A stretch of 64,000 nucleotides of DNA from Auricularia sp. M13. Lineage: Eukaryota; Basidiomycota; Agaricomycetes; Auriculariales; Auriculariaceae. Shown here in pieces: positions 35,701 through 43,319 of this stretch. The notes under the pieces are model-generated. The model searched no databases. It saw nothing but the letters and a program-made list of their open reading frames with translations, and was not told where the DNA came from. Location of the stretch: assembly GCA_037042915.1 (NCBI GenBank), contig CM073201.1, positions 1,116,001 to 1,180,000 on the forward strand, given 5' to 3'. The position numbers and the translations under genes were made by a program. Within the stretch, counting starts at the first letter, position 1; every line of letters begins with the position of its first letter.

Positions 35701-37802
35701 ACACTGAGAGCAGAAATGATGCGCAATACCTGAAATGGGTGGGCGCATATATCAAAAATGATGAGACGCGTCCAATGTGGACCTATCTGGCAGACTTCAT
35801 CTTCAGAATCGCCATCATCAACAAGGACAAGAAATGGGTGCCATCCGACGCACGCATCAACCCCTTCCAACAGGTGTGGCGACCCAACAAGCAGAAACTA
35901 CCTTTCATCTTGCAGCAAATGGTGAGGGTTGCAGCTAAATATAATGTCGCCCTCGATGCGCCTCAGATCCCAGAGCACATAAGGGAAGATATGCCCATAT
36001 GGGCACACCCAGCCATGGGACAACCAGATGTTCTGCGAGAATATAGGAGAGAAGTGCGATGCCTAAAGACCTCTCATGCGGTCTGTACGGTTGAAGATCT
36101 CGAAGAGATAGCTGAACCTGATGACTTTGACCATGAGGAGTCTAGTACCTGCATATGCGACAATTGCATGACTGATAGAACAGAGGGCTGCAAGAACCCC
36201 TTCAAATGCCAGGAGTTTGCTCGTGACATACTGAGCGAGCTTGCGCCCAAGTGGAACACTGCGACCACACAGGCTGAAGTAGACTCCAGCATGTGGGAAA
36301 CTTTCGTAGAGGGTCGCATGGAGGCAATTCAGACTGGTGAACCAATAATTTTCGACCCAACCCTACACCAAGGTGATGATCTGGCCAGCTACTACAGAGC
36401 TTTCGTGGACACAATGGCCCTCAGTGGGAGAGGGGTAACAAATACCATATGTGATGCGGCACCTGTACGACCACATGGAGACAAGGATGCAGAGGCTGTG
36501 GAAGTGGTCGTCTGCGGTGCAATCATAAATGGAGATTCAGCAATTGCCAAGGGCGGCTTTGCAGCATATTTTCCAGAACACGATTTCGACGACAAAGTGG
36601 GCTTCTGCCCAGGGGATACACACTCCTATGTGCGCAGTGTAGCCACAGCAATAAAAATGGCAGCAACAACGGCACCAAGACATCGCCCTCTGCACATGAT
36701 CAGCACCAGTGCAGCAGTGGTAAGAATGCTCACCCTTGATTTACCCAAGCATGAGTCCACTGGATGGATGGACTTGCCAAATGAGGCAGACGCCATGCGA
36801 GCAGCGGCTGCAGCTCTGCGTGCCAGAGGTGCACCGACATCGTTCACATGCATAGCCAAGAACAGAGTCAAGCACTGGCCACAGGTTGGAGAGGCAAGAA
36901 AAATGGCCCTTGTGGCTGCAGAAGTGGGCCCACCTTTCGATTTGGACCTCGAGGAGCTGGTGCCCTTTGATAAGCCTGGGCTTGCAATTGCAAATATCAC
37001 TCAGAGAGAAGCACATAGAGCCATAAAATGGCTCGCCCAGAAAAAAGTCAAACAGCGAAAAGCGACCTTGGAAAATCTCAAACTAATAAAATGGCGTGTA
37101 CATCATGCGACAGACTTCATGCCACTGGAATCTCAGTTCTGGCAGAGTCTGCAATCCAAAAACCTTTCGCGCAGTGTGCGCAACTTCCTTTGGAAAATGG
37201 CCCATGGTGCACACAAAGTCGGCGATTATTTCAGCAAAATGCCAGAACCATGGGCGTCATATGCCACATGTCCATCATGCCAGGAAACTGAGACCATGGA
37301 ACACATCCTCCTAAAATGCGAGAGCTCAGGTTTTGAAACAGTATGGGCCTTGGCCCAGGACTTCCTGAAGAGTCGCAAGATCAACATAGACATAGACATC
37401 GGGGTTATCATGGGTTGTGCAACCATGCGAATAGGACACATGGGGTCTGCAAGAAATCGTGCGCTGGAGCGCATCTTCTGCATTATTGTGTCAGAATCCG
37501 CCTTCCTGATCTGGAAGATAAGGTGTGAAACCCGTATTGAGCACGCTGAGGATCCAGACTGGGTCATGCCTGAAGAGGAAGTGGCCAAAAGATGGAAGAA
37601 AATGTGCGAATCACGTCGCGTGCAGGATAAACTTCTCACAAATAAACATCGTTACAAGACAAAGGCGCTGTGCAATGTACTATATGAAGATACTTGGATA
37701 GATCGCAGTGCCAACCCTGATTACTGGAAAGCACAATTTTGGAATAAACAGACCGGTTTTTTAGTGGGTACGGGGAATGACGCCAGGAACGGTGTCGGTT
37801 GA
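32706..37802 (+). CDS. LINE ORF2 polyprotein: endonuclease, reverse transcriptase, degenerate RNase H, zinc finger
   Basis: About 1,698 residues, uninterrupted. The AP-endonuclease domain (32925-33690) keeps its landmarks: SENMKGRG, IQETHL, LGDFN, SRIDRIYLT and YDHSRI. The reverse transcriptase (~34390-35180) has AAGLDGL, YRPITLLNTDYKI, ALDQEKAYDRI, TRGVRQGDPLS and the catalytic LYADDTT. Downstream is a Cys-rich patch CICDNCMTDRTEGCKNPFKC (~36150-36210). Next comes a region with RNase H length and pattern (~36500-36930) in which the D-E-D-D positions are replaced. A zf-RVT C-terminus follows (CPSCQETETMEHILLKC, ~37270). This enzyme nicks target DNA and copies element RNA in the nucleus. No stop or frameshift is seen, so it may be active. 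Confidence 0.93.
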   Translation: MNNILTPEGWRQDSHQSGKSSTNASDLIMPRSVAGSSSAYIQTPSDAGNNYSNHAVLPIMQDNQMRSKKSTKAYIKLASENMKGRGAQRIAGSIKWKKIAEDIRSHKIGIMAIQETHLDAQHIDEIHQYYEHLHVENSALPANPTGAGGVALVFNKLLTNYRTIDTHVLVPGRAIVCKIEWHRDSSLAVLAIYAPTTAKANREFWEALKKTLKRAKGKIPKPDVMLGDFNQVEDPIDRFPAKLSKIDAPQSFEDLKRYLKVTDGWRDTFPDSIEWTWRNMSLSSMSRIDRIYLTNKMRAVSRQWEINVSGINTYDHSRISVELVCRDAPDIGPGRWTMSENLTRDKVFMSEVYKLGKSAQSEMDTIAFLGRTAFNNPQRTWERLKEQIRKAAKARSKDLNCARRTKLTKAQEQRNSAKTCLRAASSPDEITEAKAQLRKAEMEIYNLQDGSHTSIFQNRSTRVWLEAETMSKSWFSWVKSKKPRDTMMQLKRPGCEPAQYVLESRDMADLAGEYHNSIQSKDLDVDEAARSLAIEHALDHLERHADASARAKLAAVISREDVTESLASAKNGKAAGLDGLIYELWKVIHKQFCKSRGKEDQTFDVVGMMTMVFEDIELHGLDADSKFAEGWLCPLYKKGDRSEIANYRPITLLNTDYKIYTKALALRLASIAPQLIHESQAGFVQGRSITDHSKITSLILDYAEAKEENGAIVALDQEKAYDRIRHDYLHKILKAFGFPEHFVNAVKTLYENAFTVVMINGFASKKFRVTRGVRQGDPLSCLLFNLAIEPLSAMLRRSELQGYKIDGIEGKLIATLYADDTTVYMSEKDSYQRLFQILDQWCLAAGARFNVQKTEIVPMGTKEYRTQVLDSRCLKDGDPAIPDSVRIARDGEPIRILGTWPGNGVQNVNAWSSIQDKIAETLQRWESKRPSLNGRSIISQVVVGGFTQYLTAAQGMPTKLEKRLDKMTLDFLWAGSRRHPINMDTLRLGRDHGGLGLFHTESRNDAQYLKWVGAYIKNDETRPMWTYLADFIFRIAIINKDKKWVPSDARINPFQQVWRPNKQKLPFILQQMVRVAAKYNVALDAPQIPEHIREDMPIWAHPAMGQPDVLREYRREVRCLKTSHAVCTVEDLEEIAEPDDFDHEESSTCICDNCMTDRTEGCKNPFKCQEFARDILSELAPKWNTATTQAEVDSSMWETFVEGRMEAIQTGEPIIFDPTLHQGDDLASYYRAFVDTMALSGRGVTNTICDAAPVRPHGDKDAEAVEVVVCGAIINGDSAIAKGGFAAYFPEHDFDDKVGFCPGDTHSYVRSVATAIKMAATTAPRHRPLHMISTSAAVVRMLTLDLPKHESTGWMDLPNEADAMRAAAAALRARGAPTSFTCIAKNRVKHWPQVGEARKMALVAAEVGPPFDLDLEELVPFDKPGLAIANITQREAHRAIKWLAQKKVKQRKATLENLKLIKWRVHHATDFMPLESQFWQSLQSKNLSRSVRNFLWKMAHGAHKVGDYFSKMPEPWASYATCPSCQETETMEHILLKCESSGFETVWALAQDFLKSRKINIDIDIGVIMGCATMRIGHMGSARNRALERIFCIIVSESAFLIWKIRCETRIEHAEDPDWVMPEEEVAKRWKKMCESRRVQDKLLTNKHRYKTKALCNVLYEDTWIDRSANPDYWKAQFWNKQTGFLVGTGNDARNGVG

Positions 37803-37968
37803 TTCTCAAGCCCCACACTACCCCAACAGGTGTGCTAAAGGCTATTTTTCCGGTCGGTGTCGTCGTTTCATATGGACTGCCTCCCAGTCCTAACTCCAGC
37901 AGCCCGCCAAGGCGGGCAAGGATGGGCAAGGGATAACTATGTTATTCTAACCCTGTCTGACGCTCCAC

Positions 37969-37969
37969 A

Positions 37970-37996
<27 letters not shown>
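37969..37996 (+). other. LINE 3' poly(A) tract
   Basis: 28 consecutive A residues immediately before the right target-site duplication. Its length suggests limited decay since insertion. Confidence 0.95.
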
Positions 37997-38000
<4 letters not shown>

Positions 38001-38010
38001 AACACCAACC
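37996..38010 (+). repeat. Right target-site duplication of the LINE
   Basis: Second copy of AGGATAACACCAACC. The following bases continue the interrupted host frame (QLALTT, stop). Confidence 0.9.
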
Positions 38011-38030
38011 AGCTGGCTCTGACGACGTGA

Positions 38031-38592
38031 GTCGGCTTCTGTCCGTGGCTTAGCCGCTCAACAGCTCGTGTTCACGCGTCACAGAGAGCACTTGCGTGTT
38101 ATGCAGGCTGAGAATGCAGCTATCCTCGGCATGCATCAGCCCAGTGGACTGATAGGTCCCAATGGTACATCCTGAGCCCTTGCATACACATGACAAACTT
38201 GGCCAGGCGACTGGTGCGTCTGTTCTGTAACGCCTCTCATTAACTTGACGTGTGCTGATCGCCACACTAATAGTCAAAGAGCTATACTTGGTGTACCTGA
38301 CTAGCCTACGGAAGGGACCGCCTTAGCGAAGTGCAACTTTATATCTGCATTCCTTGGTGTTATGAGTTTCAGGCCGTTTGCGATTGAATGACGACGGTAT
38401 CGCCCACCGAATTTTATACACTGCGTGTAAACTCGGCGATTACTGTACATCATAATCGCCTTTTCTGAAGATCCATGGCTGTGAAGGCGGATCCAGGGTA
38501 GTAAGACGAATAACTCATCGCAGTACGGGATATCCCTGCCTGACCGTAATAGAATTACAGCTACGGCAAACTACTACAGACACGCGATGTTG
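38031..38592. other. Intergenic between LINE and polysaccharide lyase
   Basis: No supported gene. It may include a former 3' exon of the host frame on its left, and holds the lyase 3' UTR on its right. Confidence 0.45.
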
Positions 38593-39890
38593 CTATTTCA
38601 GACGGAAGAGCAAGGTGCCATGCCCGAGCTGGTCGTATCCACCGCTGTTAGGGCCGTAGTCGCCGCCGCCACCTTCAGCACCACCGCCTTGCGACACTAC
38701 TAGGTCACGGTATTGTCCAGTCCACGACGCGTTCAGCCCTTTCAGCGAGCTGTAGTGCGCAAACAGCAGCTCGCCCATAGGTCGTATGTTGCCGCGACTG
38801 TCGCTGCTGATGACAGTCTGCGTAACGTCTGAATTGACGTAGGTTGTGTACGGGACATCGTTGCCGAGATTATACTTGGCCATGTATTCCGACCTATGCA
38901 CAATCAACATGGGCCAGCGGGCGGCAGCACCACGGCGGGGGACGCACCCAGCAAGGATCTTGTCGTTTTGGTAGGCGAAGAGGTCCTGGCCCTGATTGTA
39001 CGCCTGCTGCGCGATGACGCCGAGGAGCGCAAAGTCCAGCGTTGCATGGCCCTGGTCGCGCCCCGCCTCCTGCCCCTGCCCGAGCTGCTTGCCGGAGCCG
39101 GCCTCGGAGTACAGCTTCCACACCATTTTCTCGATTGCGCCGTTTCCCGCGCCGGTCTTGAAGTAGTCGACGACGTAGTTGAAGGCGGTCGTGTTATCCG
39201 TGAGCACGCCGATGGCCATCATGCTCGCCATGTTGCACAGGTCCCAGTTCGCCCAGTAGTGGTCGATCTTGGCGTCGTTGTGCCGCGTGAGGAAGTCGAG
39301 GTTCATTGGGAGGAAGACACGCGACATCATGCTGTTGAAGGCCGAGAGGTTCGCCGACGCCCACGGCTGGTAGGTGCGCAGGATTTCTGCTGCGTTGGCC
39401 AGCTGGTAGCCGTACAGGCCCGACGCGAGGAACTTGTCGCTGCTCCCGCCGATGCCCGTCAGCGTCGAGCCCCACGCGCTAAGAATGTTGGCCGCCGCGT
39501 TTGCGTACTGCGCGTCACCGGAGACCTTCCACCGGATGGCGAGCTGGTATGCGGCGTGCGCGTCGTTGTAGAGCGTGCCGTAGTTCTCGGAGTGCGTCCC
39601 GTCCGACCCTCGGTAAACAACTGTCTGCGGTCGTGCTGCATAGGTCTGCGCCGTGGAATCATAGTAACAGTATGCGTTGGAAAGAGTCGTAGCAGACTAC
39701 TGACCGTTTGGGCGTGCGAATTGGCGATGAGCTTGTTCCAGCCCGTGAGCCAGGGCTGTTCCTTGTTGTCGACATGGCTTTTAATGCGCGTAAAGTCCGC
39801 GTTCGTATGAAGCAAGCCGGGATGGACAAAGGCCGCGTCGACGCGCAGGACTGCGAGCGTAGCAGCGATGACAGTAGCACTGACACGCAT
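38593..39890 (-). CDS. Secreted polysaccharide lyase, alginate-lyase-like fold
   Basis: Starts MRVSATVIAATLAVLRVDA, a typical signal peptide, then FVHPGLLHTNADFTRIKSHV, the usual beginning of alginate-lyase-domain proteins. Helical (alpha/alpha toroid) landmarks follow: WKVSGDAQYANAAANILSAW, GYQLANAAEILR, HYWANWDLCNMASMMAIGV (the Asn/His/Tyr catalytic region), and RDQGHATLDFALLGVIAQQA. Introns lie at ~39700-39640 and 38949-38893 (GTGCGT...CATAG). The latter is in frame and easily mistaken for coding. The product should cleave uronic-acid-containing polysaccharides by beta-elimination outside the cell, and glucuronan is a plausible fungal substrate. The specific PL family is not settled. It is divergently transcribed from the GH76 gene. 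Confidence 0.8.
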
Positions 39891-41138
39891 CTCGAGAAAC
39901 TGGGGACTGTCACCTATCCTGAAGGTCTTTTGAAGCTCGCCGCCAGGCCTGTCAGCTCCACCCAGCGGCCCGGCCGCCACAGCATGGCCGACGAAGCAAG
40001 GTCATCTGGTGTTCGCGAACGCCGGTCGACGCGGCGTCACAACGTTCACGGAGTCAAGAGTGGAAAGCATGCTTGATTTTACAGACGGCCCGGCCATCCT
40101 CCAGGCCAAGATAATCATCTGACGTGGCTTCTGAACTCTGGACGGGTCGCGCGCGCTGACCCACAGCACGGCCCACACGACGAAGACCTGAAAGGCGAAA
40201 GCTGACCAGGAGGGAAAGCACAGGATCACAAACACAACAGAAGGCTGCATGCGTGTGCCAACGCCAGTTGAACGCTGACGACAGCAGTTAGACATATCAC
40301 CCTCGAGCTGCCATGCTGAGGAAAGTCGGCCAGACAGAGAATGGACGAGACAAGCCTGCAGGCTCATAGAGGCAGCTGGAGTGGCAGTGGCCAGTGCATG
40401 CTGCGAGGACTAGGACGCCGAGATGGCGGACTCGGAAAGACCATGGACGCGGAACCCAGAGGATGGGCGGCGGCTGACGCCGGAATCCCATACTTCTGCC
40501 TCCTCAGGTGTTGATTTTCGTCAGCACAGTCCACTGGTCCACCATGCTGTACGTCGGCGACGCTGTCTGCATGCTGCCATCCGCGTTGTGGCCCTCCAGT
40601 TATGGCTGCATCCACGTCTATCTGGGCTACCCACGTCTCACGCCTTCGCCGTTGACGGAAAAGCACAATTGCGCACGTTACCCCGTCTCTGGACCCTTTG
40701 TAACGTGCATTAGTGGATTACTTCACACGACAAAAATTTCCTTCGGTGCCGTTAAATCCACTATTTCTGCACTCGTCACAGCCGCGCCGTTACCGACGCG
40801 TTCACTACTCCATCACTGGATTTCCTAGATCTGTTGCGGGCGTTGACTCGCTCAGGCTGGCTGTCTGGTATGTGTCTACCTCAGGACGCGCTCAGGCAAC
40901 AATGTCAACATCCGAAATCACCTTGGTCATCCTTCCAGAGCGGCGTGGGGAGCACCAGGATAGAGCGCGTCATGCGGACTCATGCATGAGGTTTCGACGA
41001 GAATCTGTCCCATTCAGGCTTGCGAATCTGCACGTGCTGTTCACTGGGCACCGATGCTTCACGTGCCACGTTGTGCCGGCGGCTCCGCAGTTTGTACTTA
41101 TGGCCCATGGGGGGCAGCAGATCGCCGCGCGGTGTGCA
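39891..41138. other. Divergent promoter region of the lyase and GH76 genes
   Basis: 1.25 kb between the two ATGs. The GH76 frame is open upstream to 40713, but that extension has no domain and would bury the signal peptide, so it is treated as 5' UTR. No regulatory motif can be named. Confidence 0.45.
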
Positions 41139-42956
41139 ATGCTTCGCTCTGTTCTTGCACTTCTTGTGGTCGCGGCCGTGGGTGGGCCCGGGCTCGTGGC
41201 CGCCGATGTCTGCTCTGTTTCGTGCGACAAGCGCGACCCGTCGACGGCGAAGCAGGATACGTTCCCGCTACCAGACAAGATCCAGAATGGGCGGCGCATC
41301 TCGCTGCACGTGTCCGAGGCGGACGCGATGGCGTGGGGCAGCATCGACAACGGAACGCTGGGCAACGAGATCTGGCTCGACCGCACCTGGGATGGCGGTT
41401 CGACCTGGGAGAGCAAGATCGGCAAGGCGGCCATCCCCTCGACCTGGACCGGCACGCGCACGCTCATGTACAACCTCGTCGACCCGTCTCACCACCGGCG
41501 CGGCATGATCCGTGCATGCGGCAATGCGGACGGTATCCAGTGCACGGATTGGTTCCGCAAGGCGGCGTGCGACGCAGTGTGCGATGGAGAGCAGAATAAC
41601 CAGGGCGACTCCCAGCCCGTCGGCCCGACGACGCTCGCCGGCCGCACCATCGCGCTGCACGTCGACAACCGCGGCATGTTCTGGGGCACCATCTCCGGCG
41701 GCGCGGCCGGCGACGAGATCTGGCTCGACCGGTCGTGGAGCGAGGGCAAGGACTGGGACGGCGGCTCCTCGCTCGGCCGCACATCGACGCCGTCCGGCGC
41801 AACAGGCACGCGCACTGTGCTCTTTGCCACGCGCGACCCCAAGTCGCTGCTGTACGGCGGCGCCGTTCGCGCGTGCGGCCGCGCGGTAACGGGGAGCAAC
41901 GGCAGCTGCACCGCGTGGGCGCGGCCCGCGACCGACCGCGTCGCAGCAGCAGCCGACGCGCTCATGTGGGCGTACCAGCCGGACACGGCCTGGTGGCTCT
42001 CGAGCTGGTGGAACTCGGCGGTGACCATCACCGTGCTCATGGACTGGATGTATGTCACCGGCCGCCGGGACTACCTCTGGATCGTGGACCGCACGTTTGA
42101 GGTCAACAAGGTACCCTTCCCCGCCGGCGTCAAGAGCGGAGACGAGCTCGAGGGCGATTTCATCAGCCGCGCCATCGACGACGCCGCGTGGTGGGGGATG
42201 GCCTGGGTCCGCGCATACGATCTGACCGGCAACACCAAGTATCGCGACGAGGCCGTCATCATCGCCAACTACGTGCACGGCTTCTGGGACACGTCGACAT
42301 GCAATGGCGGCGTATGGTGGGACCGCGAGCGGACGTACAAGAACGCCGTGACCGTCGGGCTGTACATCCGCCTCTCCGCCGTGCTGCACAACCGCATCCC
42401 GGGCGACACCACCTGGCGCGACCGCGCCATCACGGCCTGGAACTGGTTCGACAAAAGCGGCATGGTCAACGCCGACGGGCTCGTCAACGACGGACTCACC
42501 CAGAGCTGCACGAACAACGGCCAGACCGTGCACTCATACAACCAAGGGCTCGCCATCGGCGGCGCGCTCGAGGTGTACCGTATCACGGGCAACGCGAGCA
42601 CGCTGGACGCTGCCAAGCGCCTCGCGGACTCAGCAATGAGTTCGACCCTGCTGACAGTCGACGGCGTGCTTACCGAGTCGTGCGACACGCCGGACAAGGT
42701 GTGCAACGACAACGGCAAACAGTTCAAGGGCATTTTCATGCGCTACTTCGGCGACCTCGCCAACGCGACCCGCATCGACAAATACACCGCGTACGTGCGC
42801 AAGCAGGCCGACACCGTCTGGGCGAAGGACCGCGACAGCCTCAACCGCCTGGGCGAGCGCTGGAATGGCGTCGACAACGCCCAATTCCCGAACGCGCGGG
42901 ACTGGCGCACCCAGGCGTCTGCCTTGGGCGCGCTGGTTGCCGCCATCGGCCTTTGA
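41139..42956 (+). CDS. Secreted GH76 glycoside hydrolase with two N-terminal repeat modules
   Basis: 605 residues in one exon. The signal peptide is MLRSVLALLVVAAVGGPGLV. Two copies of a ~80-residue module follow: ISLHVSEADAMAWGSIDNG...GNEIWLDRTWDGG...RACG (~45-125) and IALHVDNRGMFWGTISGG...GDEIWLDRSW...RACG (~167-250). The catalytic (alpha/alpha)6 domain (~265-605) has WWLSSWWNSAVTITVLMDW, the paired catalytic acids AIDDAAWWG (Asp347, Asp348), CNGGVWWDRERTYKNA, GLVNDGLTQSC and HSYNQGLAIGG. GH76 enzymes act on alpha-1,6-mannan, in cell-wall remodelling (Dfg5/Dcw1) or mannan degradation. The free secreted form without a GPI signal fits degradation. The absence of introns contrasts with most neighbours. 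The ATG at 41139 is chosen for the signal peptide. Confidence 0.9.
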   Translation: MLRSVLALLVVAAVGGPGLVAADVCSVSCDKRDPSTAKQDTFPLPDKIQNGRRISLHVSEADAMAWGSIDNGTLGNEIWLDRTWDGGSTWESKIGKAAIPSTWTGTRTLMYNLVDPSHHRRGMIRACGNADGIQCTDWFRKAACDAVCDGEQNNQGDSQPVGPTTLAGRTIALHVDNRGMFWGTISGGAAGDEIWLDRSWSEGKDWDGGSSLGRTSTPSGATGTRTVLFATRDPKSLLYGGAVRACGRAVTGSNGSCTAWARPATDRVAAAADALMWAYQPDTAWWLSSWWNSAVTITVLMDWMYVTGRRDYLWIVDRTFEVNKVPFPAGVKSGDELEGDFISRAIDDAAWWGMAWVRAYDLTGNTKYRDEAVIIANYVHGFWDTSTCNGGVWWDRERTYKNAVTVGLYIRLSAVLHNRIPGDTTWRDRAITAWNWFDKSGMVNADGLVNDGLTQSCTNNGQTVHSYNQGLAIGGALEVYRITGNASTLDAAKRLADSAMSSTLLTVDGVLTESCDTPDKVCNDNGKQFKGIFMRYFGDLANATRIDKYTAYVRKQADTVWAKDRDSLNRLGERWNGVDNAQFPNARDWRTQASALGALVAAIGL

Positions 42957-43319
42957 GAACAACTTGTGTTTTGTATTCATCATTTTGTGGCCATGTGTAA
43001 CACCTCAATCATGAATCATCTCACGACATGGCTTGTTCAGTTTGAGTGGACAGCGCACGGAGCAATTTTGCATGATGAAATGGGGCATGAGTCTAACATG
43101 TTAGGTCGTAAGGGCTCACGGGTTGTGCATACAAGGGTTTCGAAGCATGTGTTCAGCCTGCAAGCATATGCAACTCCAAGGCGCATGCGAGGACGGAGAC
43201 GAGGTGGAAGTCCAAAGGTTTAGTCAAGAAGACCCATATCCAAGCGGGAATCTGCACGCCCAAATCTGAGTCGCAGATCGCGCGAAAAGGTCTGGTAGAC
43301 GCACCGGATAGCGATTCGT
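42957..43319. other. Convergent intergenic region
   Basis: The 3' ends of the GH76 gene and of the proline-rich gene on the other strand. No gene was recognised. Confidence 0.5.

Larger units (their letters stand above)
24086..37995 (+). mobile_element. Full-length giant LINE (Tad-like non-LTR retrotransposon)
   Basis: About 13.9 kb, flanked by a perfect 15-bp target-site duplication and ending in a poly(A) tract, as expected of target-primed reverse transcription. It contains a ~2.1 kb 5' region, a zinc-finger ORF (26213-26752), ORF1 (27447-29566), a ~3.1 kb inter-ORF region with a ~130-bp tandem array, and ORF2 (32706-37802). An 880-bp MITE is inserted at 30522-31401, so the element itself is ~13.0 kb, roughly twice the usual Tad-clade length. 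ORF2 catalytic residues are intact, ORF1 has one frame change, and the two duplications are identical. Together these suggest a fairly recent insertion. The clade is inferred from domain order (EN, RT, RNase-H-like region, zf-RVT) and not from a phylogeny. Confidence 0.9.

Noticed and set aside
40713-41138. N-terminal extension of the GH76 frame
   Set aside because: It would place the signal peptide internally, and the extension has no domain. The ATG at 41139 is preferred.
41268-42533. 421-codon minus-strand ORF
   Set aside because: Antisense shadow of the GH76 coding sequence.
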